A stretch of DNA of 13,318 bases from Candidatus Krumholzibacteriia bacterium (GCA_029863355.1 JAOTVO010000039.1:1-13318), one strand, 5' to 3'. Positions 1 through 5,900 are shown, numbered from the stretch's first letter. A program made the numbers and translations. Notes: a model not told the origin generated them from the letters alone.

Positions 1-956
1 ACGCAGTGCTCGCGCAGCTCGCGCTCCAGGTGGGAGAGCTCGGCAAGCTTCAAGAGCACGGCGAAGAGGCGCCGCTGCCCCTGCGAGCCGTAGCGGCGCA
101 GGTCCCGGCCGTCGAGGGTGAGTACCACGTCGTCGCGGTGCGGGCCGACGAGCGTGGTGCCGCGGCGGCGTTCGTCGTTCTGCCGCGCGGCAAGCTCCAT
201 TGCGTACACGTCCGCTAGGGTGGCGGCACCCTCCGAGGCGTCGCCGTCGGGGCCGCCCGCCAGCGCCTCGCGGTCGCGAAGGAGCGCCGATTCGTAGCGC
301 ATAGAAAACGCGTAGGGTGCACCCAGCGCCCCCGCCTGCGCAACCACTTCGCCTTCGAGCGCCGCCACCACGGCTAGGCGGCGCGTCACGAGCTCGGCGC
401 CGGCACCCGTGATGCGCTCGTTCCATATGTTGAGTTCGTAGTCGTTGGCCCTCGCCTTGAGGGCGGCATTGCGCTGATTGAGAATGCGGCGGTACGCGCG
501 CGCGGCATCGATGTACGCGCGGTCCGTCATGCTGCCCACCATGTCCACGAAGCGGCGGCGCTCGGCGGGCTCGCCGCCGGAGAGCTCGAGATCGAGCGGG
601 CCGAAGAGCACCGCGGGGAAGCGTCCGACCAGATCGGAGAGGCGCGGCAGCTCCTCTCCGTCGATCTTGACGCGCTTGCCGCCGTCGCGCTCCACCGACG
701 CGGCCAAGTCGGCGCGCGCGCCGTCGTCGAAGACGGCCGCCACTTCGGCGCGGCAGAACGGTTCTCCCAGCCGGATCACCTCCGCGTCGCGCCCCGCGCG
801 AAACGAGCGGCCGAACTTGAAGAAGTAGATCGCTTCGAGGACGTTGGTCTTGCCCTGCCCGTTTTCGCCGACGAGCAGATTCACGCCGGGCGAGAACGCC
901 AGCGCCTGTGTGGCGAGATTGCGGAAGTGGGTCGTGGTGAGGCGTTCGATGCGCAC
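1..956 (-). CDS. recF: RecF recombination/repair ATPase, N-terminal ~318 residues (runs off the left edge)
   Basis: RecF is an SMC/ABC-like ATPase that binds gapped or stalled replication DNA and helps RecO/RecR load RecA. The sequence shows the Walker A motif GENGQGKTN at residues 30-38, followed by VLEAIYFFKFGRSFR. It also shows the family block LSGGEPAERRRFVD, and near the left edge GPHRDDV and the ABC-signature stretch YGSQGQRR. The C-terminal Walker B/D-loop part lies outside the window. The first in-frame start is GTG at 956 (V-R-I-E-R-L), 13 nt after the dnaN stop, with no clear Shine-Dalgarno, so translation may be coupled to dnaN. The order dnaN-recF is the classical one. Identification is secure; the start is slightly less so. 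Confidence 0.96.
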   Translation of the reverse strand, partial: MRIERLTTTHFRNLATQALAFSPGVNLLVGENGQGKTNVLEAIYFFKFGRSFRAGRDAEVIRLGEPFCRAEVAAVFDDGARADLAASVERDGGKRVKIDGEELPRLSDLVGRFPAVLFGPLDLELSGGEPAERRRFVDMVGSMTDRAYIDAARAYRRILNQRNAALKARANDYELNIWNERITGAGAELVTRRLAVVAALEGEVVAQAGALGAPYAFSMRYESALLRDREALAGGPDGDASEGAATLADVYAMELAARQNDERRRGTTLVGPHRDDVVLTLDGRDLRRYGSQGQRRLFAVLLKLAELSHLERELREHC

Positions 957-969
957 GTGGCCGCAGCCG

Positions 970-2079
970 CTAGTCGCTCAGGCGCAGCGGCATCAGCAGA
1001 CACTGATGCTTCAGCTCGCTGTCGTCCGCCGGCATCATCACGCCGGCGTTGTCGTTGCGGTCGAGCCTGAAGAGCACGTCGTCGCTGTCGACGGTGCGGA
1101 GCATGTCGAGCAAGTAGCGCGCGTTGTACCCGATTTCCATCTTGTCGGCGTTGTAGCTGCAGGAGAGCTCCTCGACCGCTTCGCCCACGTCCGGCGTGCT
1201 CACCGACAGCGTCAAGTGGTCGTCGGCGACGACCAGCTTGATCTGGTGCGTGATCACGCTGGAGAGAATGGCCACGCGCCGGCAGGCGTCGGTGAGCTCG
1301 AAGCGGCTCACGGTAAGCTCTTTGCTGTTCTTCTTGGGGATCACCTGGTTGTAATCGGGGAATGGTCCTTCGAGGAGACGCGAGTAGATGATGCTTTCGC
1401 CCAAGTCGAACGTGATGTGATTGTCCGCGAGCGATATGCGCACGCTCTCCACCTCGTCGGCCAGGCCGCGCAAGAGCGAGAGTGCCTTGGGCGAGACGAT
1501 GACGTCTGCGTCGTCGACGCCGGAAACGGCGCCGGGCAGCTCTACCTTGGCCAGCCGGTGTCCGTCGGTGGCGACCATCGCGAACGCGCCCTGCTTGAGC
1601 TCCCACAGCACGCCGCACAAGGACGGGCGTGTGAGGTCGGTGGACACGGCATAAGCGGTCTTGTTGACCATCCCGTCGAGCGTCGTCGTCTTGATATCGA
1701 AAGTTGCTTTCGGCTTCTGCGAGGGAAGCTTGGGGAACTCCTCCGCGTTCTTACCCACCATTTTGAAGCGGCTCTTGCGGCACTTGATGGCGATGCGTTC
1801 GCCATCCGCGTCGATCTCCACCTTGTCCTCCGGCAGCGAGCGCGCGATCTCGAAAAACTTCTTGCCGGGCACGGCCACCGCCCCGGTTCCCGCGGTCTCG
1901 CACGCCAGCGTGTTGGTGAGCGACACGTCGAGGTCGTTCGCTGTGAGCGTAATCTTGCCGTCGCCCTTACTCTCCAGCAGGAATGTCGAAAGGATGGGAA
2001 GCGACGTCTTGGTTGGAACAACCTGCGAGATACCCTGCAAGCCCTTGAGCAAGTCCTTCTGGTCGACCGTGATTCTCAC
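970..2079 (-). CDS. dnaN: DNA polymerase III sliding clamp, beta subunit
   Basis: This is the beta clamp that encircles DNA and tethers polymerase III and other replication and repair enzymes. The protein has 369 residues, the normal family length, and covers three clamp domains. Family-typical segments are the N-terminal MRITVDQKDLLKGLQ, the middle segment FAMVATDGHRLAKVELP, the stretch EGPFPDYNQVIP, and the C-terminal end CLLMPLRLSD, which carries the conserved LMPxR motif. The open frame extends far upstream, but GTG at 2079 is chosen because a strong Shine-Dalgarno (AGGAGGT) sits 7 nt before it and the protein then starts exactly where the family does. A near-consensus promoter lies about 100 nt upstream (2177-2205). 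The next gene, recF, follows after 13 nt, so the two are almost certainly co-transcribed. Confidence 0.98.
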   Translation of the reverse strand: MRITVDQKDLLKGLQGISQVVPTKTSLPILSTFLLESKGDGKITLTANDLDVSLTNTLACETAGTGAVAVPGKKFFEIARSLPEDKVEIDADGERIAIKCRKSRFKMVGKNAEEFPKLPSQKPKATFDIKTTTLDGMVNKTAYAVSTDLTRPSLCGVLWELKQGAFAMVATDGHRLAKVELPGAVSGVDDADVIVSPKALSLLRGLADEVESVRISLADNHITFDLGESIIYSRLLEGPFPDYNQVIPKKNSKELTVSRFELTDACRRVAILSSVITHQIKLVVADDHLTLSVSTPDVGEAVEELSCSYNADKMEIGYNARYLLDMLRTVDSDDVLFRLDRNDNAGVMMPADDSELKHQCLLMPLRLSD

Positions 2080-2085
2080 TGCCCT

Positions 2086-2093
2086 GACCTCCT
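2086..2093 (-). promoter_or_regulatory. Strong Shine-Dalgarno of dnaN
   Basis: On the minus strand GGGAGGAGGT precedes the GTG at 2079 by about 7 nt. This site decides the dnaN start against the much longer open frame that continues upstream to about 3294. Confidence 0.85.
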
Positions 2094-2176
2094 CCCGCGC
2101 AGGCGGATGATCGCAAAAGTACCGTTCGGATGATGGCGCCGTGCCCCAACGCCGGCGCTCTGGCCGTGGGAGAACG

Positions 2177-2205
2177 ACTATAGCGCACAGCCCGGCGCCG
2201 TTCAA
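2177..2205 (-). promoter_or_regulatory. Sigma-70-type promoter of dnaN-recF
   Basis: On the minus strand a -35 box TTGAAC (2205-2200) and a -10 box TATAGT (2182-2177) are separated by exactly 17 nt. Transcription would start near 2170, leaving a leader of about 90 nt before the dnaN GTG. It is one of the best promoter matches in the window, inside an otherwise GC-rich spacer. A perfect DnaA box lies about 27 nt upstream of the -35. Confidence 0.8.
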
Positions 2206-2231
2206 GACGCCGGGATGCGGGAGGAGAAGAT

Positions 2232-2240
2232 TGTGGATAA
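2232..2240 (-). promoter_or_regulatory. Perfect DnaA box upstream of the dnaN promoter
   Basis: TTATCCACA on the minus strand matches the consensus DnaA nonamer exactly. It lies between the end of the upstream coiled-coil gene (2256) and the dnaN -35 box (2205). Position and exact match suggest DnaA control of dnaN-recF or an outlying origin site. Regulation is inferred from position only. Confidence 0.6.
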
Positions 2241-2255
2241 CCCGCGCCGGGAGGG

Positions 2256-2924
2256 CTACTTCCGCCGGTCGCTGCCGCGCTCGCGGCGGTCTTCGCGGCG
2301 CTCGCCGAGGTCCTCGCCCAGTTCGAGCTGCGTGGCAGCCAGGTCGGCGCGCACGATGTCGAGGAACCGCCTCATGACCACGCCGTTGTCGCTGAAGGCT
2401 TCCAAGTCGGCATCCTCCACCCGGGGAAGCAGCGCCTCGGCCCGCGAGATGAGCGCCCCCATTTCCGAGGAACGGGCCGAGATCGCGGCGCGATCGCGGC
2501 GGTCGTCGCGAAGGTCCCGGCGGTCGTCCAGGGCCCGGAGGCCGTCGTGCGCCAGCCCGCTGGCGTGCGCTTCCATGACCTCGGCGCGCGCCTCGCGACG
2601 GCTCTGCCCCACCTCGGCCTGGGCCCGAGCCGCCTTGCGGCCGGCCTGGTCGGCCTCGCGGGCCATCATCCCGCGCAGGGCGGTGTTGATTTGAAGATAG
2701 CGCTCGAGGTCCCGCTCGCGGCGGGCGCTCTCGAGGCTCTTGATGAGCGCGGCGAACCGCTCGGCTTCTTCGCGGTCGCGCTCGAGCGCGGCGCGCTCGG
2801 CCTGGATCTGGCGCTCGTCGGCGATGGCTTCCGCCGTGTTGCGCGCGCTCTGCGCCCGCAACGGGAGCGCCGCCGCCAGCGTCAGCAGCCCGGCGCATAA
2901 CAGGAAATGTTGGTTTCGTTTCAC
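2256..2924 (-). CDS. Exported, highly charged coiled-coil protein, function unknown
   Basis: I do not recognise a family. The product has 222 residues. It starts with a Sec signal peptide: K2/R3, a hydrophobic core at about residues 7-20, and likely cleavage after LPLRA (residue 24). The mature part is mostly predicted helix, rich in Glu, Arg and Ala, with heptad-like charge patterns over about residues 27-130. Arg/Asp-rich stretches follow at 133-144 (DDRRDLRDDRRD) and at the C-terminus (GERREDRRERGSDRR). The start is GTG at 2924 because AAAGGAG lies 6 nt upstream and the signal peptide begins there; longer upstream frames lack these features. It is probably periplasmic. It sits between dnaA and dnaN in the same direction, but dnaN has its own promoter, so a functional link to replication is not shown. 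The signal peptide and start signals make a real gene likely. Confidence 0.75.
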   Translation of the reverse strand: MKRNQHFLLCAGLLTLAAALPLRAQSARNTAEAIADERQIQAERAALERDREEAERFAALIKSLESARRERDLERYLQINTALRGMMAREADQAGRKAARAQAEVGQSRREARAEVMEAHASGLAHDGLRALDDRRDLRDDRRDRAAISARSSEMGALISRAEALLPRVEDADLEAFSDNGVVMRRFLDIVRADLAATQLELGEDLGERREDRRERGSDRRK

Positions 2925-3090
2925 GCGCGTCTCCTTTCCAAGGAGTCGAGGGGCGCGATGGGGCCGGCAGGCACCGCTGGTCGCGCGCCCGATCCCCCTT
3001 ACCGGAGCAAAACGCGGGCCTCCGCGGTGGTTTTCCGTCCAACCCATTCGTATTAAATAAGTTGAAGGGGGTGCCCGGGGAGAGATGGAT
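2925..3090. other. Divergent intergenic region with an AT-rich patch
   Basis: This spacer separates the minus-strand coiled-coil gene from the plus-strand leader peptide and membrane-protein gene. Both genes need a promoter here. The one clear AT-rich patch is at 3046-3063, containing TATTAAATAA on the plus strand. It could supply a -10 in either direction, but I see no convincing -35 at 16-18 nt. No other feature is evident apart from the coiled-coil gene's Shine-Dalgarno (about 2931-2937). Confidence 0.35.
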
Positions 3091-3120
3091 ATGGCACCGC
3101 TGTTGCTCAGTGACCGGTGA
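3091..3120 (+). CDS. Possible 9-residue leader peptide (MAPLLLSDR)
   Basis: A short frame begins with ATG at 3091, 6-8 nt after the purine-rich GGGGAGAG at 3077-3084. Its TGA stop overlaps the ATG of the next gene by one base (TGATG at 3118-3122). The downstream gene has no Shine-Dalgarno of its own, so translation of this peptide could deliver ribosomes to it by termination-reinitiation. Frames this short occur by chance; the ribosome site and exact stop/start overlap are the only support. Confidence 0.35.
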   Translation: MAPLLLSDR

Positions 3121-3710
3121 TGCCCCAGATGACTCGAAACGATGCCCCGCCGCGCCCCGGGGCCGGTACCGGCGTGTCCCACACCTCGCGCTCTGCACGG
3201 CCGTTGCAGGATGCCGCGTCCCTACACGCCTCCAGGTCGCCCGCTCGGGCCCCATCCGGCGGTGCGCCCATCTGGCTGCTCGCCCTAGCCGCACTCGCGC
3301 TCATGCTCGCCGTCGGCTCCTCGGCTCTGCTCCTCGGCAAGGCCCCGCCGCCCGAGGACGTGACCGGTGCCAGCTTCCTGGTCGGTAACTGGTTTACGGT
3401 GATGGAATACGGGCGCTCCGGCGAGGACGTCACCTGGGTCGTGCTTCGCGCCTGGCCAGAGACGGCCACACCCCAGGAGCGCGCCACGGACACGCGTTTC
3501 GATCCCGCCGCGGCGCGCATCCGCCGCCCCGACGGGCGTTGGGTGGGTGTAGAGGGCACGCGCACCCTCTACTTTTTCTCGAGTGAAGGCTTGTTGGTTG
3601 CTCCCATCGCGATGCGCGAGAGCGACCTCACCCCCATTGTCGAGGAGAGTTTTTCTTCACTCGCGGAGCTCGAGGGTTACATCGCCCGTTTTGCTCCGCC
3701 CAAACCTTGA
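3120..3710 (+). CDS. Single-pass membrane protein with a C-terminal extracytoplasmic domain, function unknown
   Basis: The product has 196 residues from ATG 3120; GTG 3117 and ATG 3129 are alternative starts. About 50 N-terminal residues are Pro/Ala/Arg-rich and probably disordered. One strong transmembrane helix follows at about 51-73 (IWLLALAALALMLAVGSSAL). The remaining ~120 residues look like a compact alpha/beta domain with several aromatics (GNWFTVMEYG, TWVVLRAWPE, GTRTLYFFSSEGLLVAPIAM). Basic residues before the helix favour an N-in topology, placing the domain in the periplasm. I do not recognise a family. The gene is transcribed against the flanking dnaA and dnaN genes. It has no ribosome site of its own but overlaps the stop of a short leader frame. 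The composition of the C-terminal domain argues for a real gene. Confidence 0.65.
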   Translation: MPQMTRNDAPPRPGAGTGVSHTSRSARPLQDAASLHASRSPARAPSGGAPIWLLALAALALMLAVGSSALLLGKAPPPEDVTGASFLVGNWFTVMEYGRSGEDVTWVVLRAWPETATPQERATDTRFDPAAARIRRPDGRWVGVEGTRTLYFFSSEGLLVAPIAMRESDLTPIVEESFSSLAELEGYIARFAPPKP

Positions 3711-3970
3711 TCGTTCCGAGCGACAGCTTCCCGTACGACGTAATCCCCCTGCCTTCCTTCTTCTCTTCTTTCATATCTATGTAGTAGTGGAAGTAGGGCC
3801 TGTTGAGATGTGCCCTGCCGGCGCGAGAGCAATCATACTTTCGTGTTACGCGCGCCGCCGTCTGTGGGAAACCCTTCGGGCACGTGTGGAAAAGGCGACA
3901 CTTATTCAGAGCACAGTGAACTCCACATTTCTACTCACAGCCGCGTCCACATTCCGTAGCACACGCTTGT
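3711..3970. other. Non-coding region with origin-like features downstream of dnaA
   Basis: These 260 bases contain no credible gene. Reading rightward there is a 21-nt pure pyrimidine run (3752-3772), a short AT-rich patch, a TAG-type triplet repeat (3782-3796), then DnaA-box-like nonamers from 3863 on. Composition differs from the flanking genes. The set of elements resembles parts of a bacterial origin, but spacing between the triplets and the nearest box (about 67 nt) is not canonical. It could instead be an outlying DnaA-binding site cluster controlling dnaA. Confidence 0.45.
3752..3796 (+). other. Pyrimidine tract followed by a DnaA-trio-like triplet repeat
   Basis: The plus strand has 21 uninterrupted pyrimidines at 3752-3772, then ATATCTATG, then TAG TAG TGG AAG TAG at 3782-3796. 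Four of these five triplets fit the DnaA-trio pattern (read 5' to 3' as W-A-R) that DnaA uses to open origin DNA in Bacillus. A GC-rich GGGCC follows immediately, as in known origins. The missing piece is a consensus DnaA box directly next to it. Confidence 0.35.
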
Positions 3971-3995
3971 GAAAAAAGAGGAGGCCACATCCACA
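3863..3995. promoter_or_regulatory. DnaA-box cluster downstream of dnaA
   Basis: Against the degenerate box TTWTNCACA (reverse TGTGNAWAA), exact matches are TGTGGAAAA at 3885-3893 and TGTGAAAAA at 3968-3976. Near matches are TGTGGGAAA at 3863-3871 and TTATTCAGA at 3902-3910, each with one mismatch. ACATCCACA at 3987-3995 has two mismatches and lies inside the dnaA terminator stem. The last exact site also overlaps the terminator's A/T run, so one may be there for the other reason. Confidence 0.45.
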
Positions 3996-4009
3996 GGGAT
4001 GTGACCTCC
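3971..4009 (-). terminator. Intrinsic terminator of dnaA
   Basis: On the minus strand the arm at 4009-3997 (GGAGGTCACATCC) pairs with the arm at 3992-3980 (GGATGTGGCCTCC) around a 4-nt loop. This gives a 13-position stem with a single mismatch. It is followed by TCTTTTTT, a proper U-tract (3977-3972). On the plus strand the hairpin is followed by A residues, so it works only leftward, for dnaA. Confidence 0.85.
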
Positions 4010-4084
4010 AAAAAAGGAGGGCCAGGGTTACGCGCTCCAAGGTGCGGTTGCCTGCGCAGCCTCAGAACTGGGAACCCTGACCCT
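4010..4084 (-). terminator. Second, larger terminator-type structure directly after dnaA
   Basis: On the minus strand AGGGTCAGGGTT (4084-4073) pairs with AACCCTGGCCCT (4029-4018) over 12 bp, including one G-U pair. CC and six T residues follow (4017-4010). The stem encloses a 43-nt interior that contains CTGCGCAG and can fold further. It begins 22 nt after the dnaA stop and ends where the next terminator starts. It could be a branched terminator or a short structured 3' RNA end. Confidence 0.5.
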
Positions 4085-4105
4085 GCTTGCGATGGGCTGG
4101 ATAAC

Positions 4106-5467
4106 CTACGAGAGATCCCTCCGTAGTTGATTCACCGATGCCTTGAGTGTCACATCACGCTCCAGGAGTTCCTTGATCTTCTGGTAGGCGTGGATAACAG
4201 TCGTGTGGTCGCGGCCACCAAAACGCTGCCCGATCTGCGTTAGCGATGCTTGCGTTAGCTCCCGCGCCAGATAGATGGCCACCTGCCGGGGGAAAGCCAG
4301 GCGAGCGGTGCGGATCTTCGAGCGCATGGCCTCGGCGGGGATCTTGTAGTGCATCGCGACGACCTTCTGGATCGTCGAGATCGCCGGCGGCTTGGTCGAA
4401 TCCTTGACGAAGTCCTTCAAAACGTCGTTGGCGACGTCGACCGTCACGTCTTTTTTGAAGACGCTGGCGTGGACTAGCAACTTCACGAGACTACCCTCGA
4501 GCTCACGGATGTTACTCTTCACGCTCTCCGCGATGAGAGCGAGTACCTCGTCGGGGATGGAAACGTTCTCCCTCTCCACCTTCTTGCGCAGAATGGCCAG
4601 CCGAGTCTCGTACTCGGGGGGCTGAATGTCTGTGATGAGCCCCCACTCGAAACGGGACATGAGTCGCTCCTCCAACCGGGGGATCTCCTTTGGAGGGCGA
4701 TCGCTCGTGACCACGATCTGCTTGGCCGCGCCGTGGAGTGCGTTGAAGGTATGGAAAAACTCCTCCTGCGTGCTCTCTTTGCCGGCGAGGAACTGGACGT
4801 CGTCGATGAGCAACAGGTCCACGTTTCGGTAGCGGGTGCGGAAATCGTGGCCGTTACCCTTGCGGATCGCCATGATCATCTCGTTCATGAACGCTTCCGC
4901 GGAATTGTAGTGCACGCGAGCCCCCCTCTGCTGCTCGAGCACGAGGTGGCCGATAGCCTGCATGAGGTGGGTCTTCCCGAGACCGACACCTCCGTAGATG
5001 AAAAGCGGGTTGTAGATGATCGCCGGCTTCTCGGCTACGGCGAGGCAGGCGGCATAGGTCATCCGGCTGTTGCTGCCCGCTACGAACTCGTCCATCGTGT
5101 ACTTCGGGTTGAGCCGCTCTCCCTCGTTGATGCCTCGCGGCCGCGGCGTCGGCCGCACGGGGCGAGGAGCGGCGCGCCGAGCTGCGTACTCGTCGGCCAC
5201 CTCCGGGGGAGCGACGAGCTGCACCTGTGTTGCCGCGCCGAGGCCCTCCCGGAACGCGAATGTGATCTTGTCCATGTGGTGCTCGGCAATCCAGTCCATG
5301 AAGAAGCGGTTCGGGCACCCGATGACAACGCGATCGCGGGCGATGCTCTGAAGCTGCAGCGGCTCGAACCAGGTTCGGAACGTCTGTTCGTTGACGAGCG
5401 TCTGTACACGCGAAAGGAAATTGGACCATGCCTGGTCCGGGCTTGGACCCTGGGAGGATACCGACAT
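4106..5467 (-). CDS. dnaA: Chromosomal replication initiator DnaA
   Basis: DnaA is the AAA+ ATPase that binds DnaA boxes, melts the origin and loads DnaB helicase. The protein has 453 residues. Domain I is at about 10-85 (AWSNFLSRVQ, TFRTWFEPLQ). A Pro/Arg-rich linker spans about 95-115. The AAA+ core follows, with YTMDEFVAGSNSRMTYAACLAV, Walker A GGVGLGKT at 159-166 and Walker B LLLIDDVQF at 218-226. The DNA-binding domain IV carries the signature GGRDHTTVIHA at 417-427. The start is ATG 5467, preceded by GGGAAGAG; the frame is open further upstream, but that part is leader sequence rich in hairpins. It is transcribed away from rpmH and ends in tandem terminators. DnaA boxes lie on both sides, consistent with autoregulation. 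Confidence 0.98.
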   Translation of the reverse strand: MSVSSQGPSPDQAWSNFLSRVQTLVNEQTFRTWFEPLQLQSIARDRVVIGCPNRFFMDWIAEHHMDKITFAFREGLGAATQVQLVAPPEVADEYAARRAAPRPVRPTPRPRGINEGERLNPKYTMDEFVAGSNSRMTYAACLAVAEKPAIIYNPLFIYGGVGLGKTHLMQAIGHLVLEQQRGARVHYNSAEAFMNEMIMAIRKGNGHDFRTRYRNVDLLLIDDVQFLAGKESTQEEFFHTFNALHGAAKQIVVTSDRPPKEIPRLEERLMSRFEWGLITDIQPPEYETRLAILRKKVERENVSIPDEVLALIAESVKSNIRELEGSLVKLLVHASVFKKDVTVDVANDVLKDFVKDSTKPPAISTIQKVVAMHYKIPAEAMRSKIRTARLAFPRQVAIYLARELTQASLTQIGQRFGGRDHTTVIHAYQKIKELLERDVTLKASVNQLRRDLS

Positions 5468-5621
5468 TTCGACTCTTCCCTTTCTCCCTTGGAAGGACCC
5501 GACCCCCTTGCAGGGGCTCGGCCCCTTCGCCAACCGCGACACGAATTAACGGTGGCGGCACCGTTGCCGGCCACAAAACACCGAGCCCGGGCTTACAGAG
5601 AGCTGTAACGGCACAGAGCGC
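5468..5621 (-). promoter_or_regulatory. dnaA leader region with several inverted repeats
   Basis: This stretch upstream of the dnaA ATG holds four perfect inverted repeats: 5512-5526 (AGGGGC/GCCCCT), 5548-5565 (AACGGTG/CACCGTT, 4-nt loop), 5584-5593 (AGCCCGGGCT) and 5593-5608 (TTACAG/CTGTAA, 4-nt loop). A hairpin at 5504-5516 (CCCCT/AGGGG) competes with the first for the same AGGGG. The Shine-Dalgarno is at about 5473-5480. I could not find a convincing dnaA promoter; a weak pair, TTGTCC/TATCCA with 17-nt spacing, overlaps the DnaA boxes at 5635-5663. Confidence 0.55.
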
Positions 5622-5641
5622 TTATCCACAACGGTGGATAA
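5622..5641. repeat. Inverted pair of DnaA boxes
   Basis: TTATCCACA on the plus strand (5622-5630) and GGTGGATAA (5633-5641), a one-mismatch box on the minus strand, face each other. Together they form a perfect 8-bp inverted repeat (TTATCCAC/GTGGATAA) with a 4-nt centre. Confidence 0.75.
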
Positions 5642-5651
5642 CAACCTTACG

Positions 5652-5665
5652 CTTTGTGGACAAAG
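5652..5665. repeat. Palindromic DnaA-box-like site
   Basis: CTTTGTGGACAAAG is a palindrome of two 6-bp arms around GG. Its minus strand reads TTGTCCACA at 5663-5655, one mismatch from the DnaA consensus. Confidence 0.55.
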
Positions 5666-5867
5666 ATGATGCGTGTACGGTTCGGGCCTTTGGGTCCAAC
5701 CATGTCCACAACAACGCGCACCGGAAACCTGCCCGGAACTGACTGGAAAACGAAAAGAAATAACCAGCTGGCGAGGGCATAGGCTAGCAAGACAGCATGG
5801 TGGGCCTCAACGGCAAAGTTGAGTTGCTCACAGGAACGCGGCAAGCCGCGACCCCACACCCGCTTGC

Positions 5868-5900
5868 TTACCCACAATCTGTGGATATCTCTGTGGGTTA
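5868..5900. promoter_or_regulatory. DnaA-box triplet just upstream of the rpmH promoter
   Basis: TTACCCACA (5868-5876), TGTGGATAT (5880-5888) and TGTGGGTTA (5892-5900) are spaced 3 nt apart. The first and last form an imperfect inverted repeat around the middle one. TTATTA (5898-5903) follows, the only local AT-rich run. The cluster ends 9 nt before the rpmH -35 box, so bound DnaA could affect rpmH transcription. Confidence 0.5.

Noticed and set aside
844..2133. Long plus-strand open frame of 429 residues across dnaN
   Set aside because: It is antisense to dnaN, whose protein is unmistakable. Such frames arise from high GC content, and its translation (His/Val/Arg-rich) resembles no protein family.
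2080..3294. Upstream extension of dnaN into a 774-residue protein
   Set aside because: The clamp family starts at the GTG at 2079, which has a strong ribosome site. The extension is Arg/Gly/Pro-rich and runs in another frame through the coiled-coil gene.
4010..4105. Possible tRNA or small structured RNA after dnaA
   Set aside because: No T-loop GTTCRA box, acceptor stem or CCA pattern fits on either strand. A terminator-type stem explains the pairing better.
5468..5542. N-terminal extension of DnaA by 25 residues
   Set aside because: The extension covers hairpin-forming leader sequence. The ATG at 5467 has a Shine-Dalgarno and gives the usual domain I start.
4733..5608. Plus-strand open frame of 291 residues across dnaA
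   Set aside because: It is antisense shadow of dnaA, with no start signals or recognisable domain.
5741..5763. AT-rich purine patch with AAG-AAA-TAA as a DnaA-trio unwinding site
   Set aside because: Only three triplets fit and no DnaA box lies next to them. I kept it only as part of the general origin candidate.
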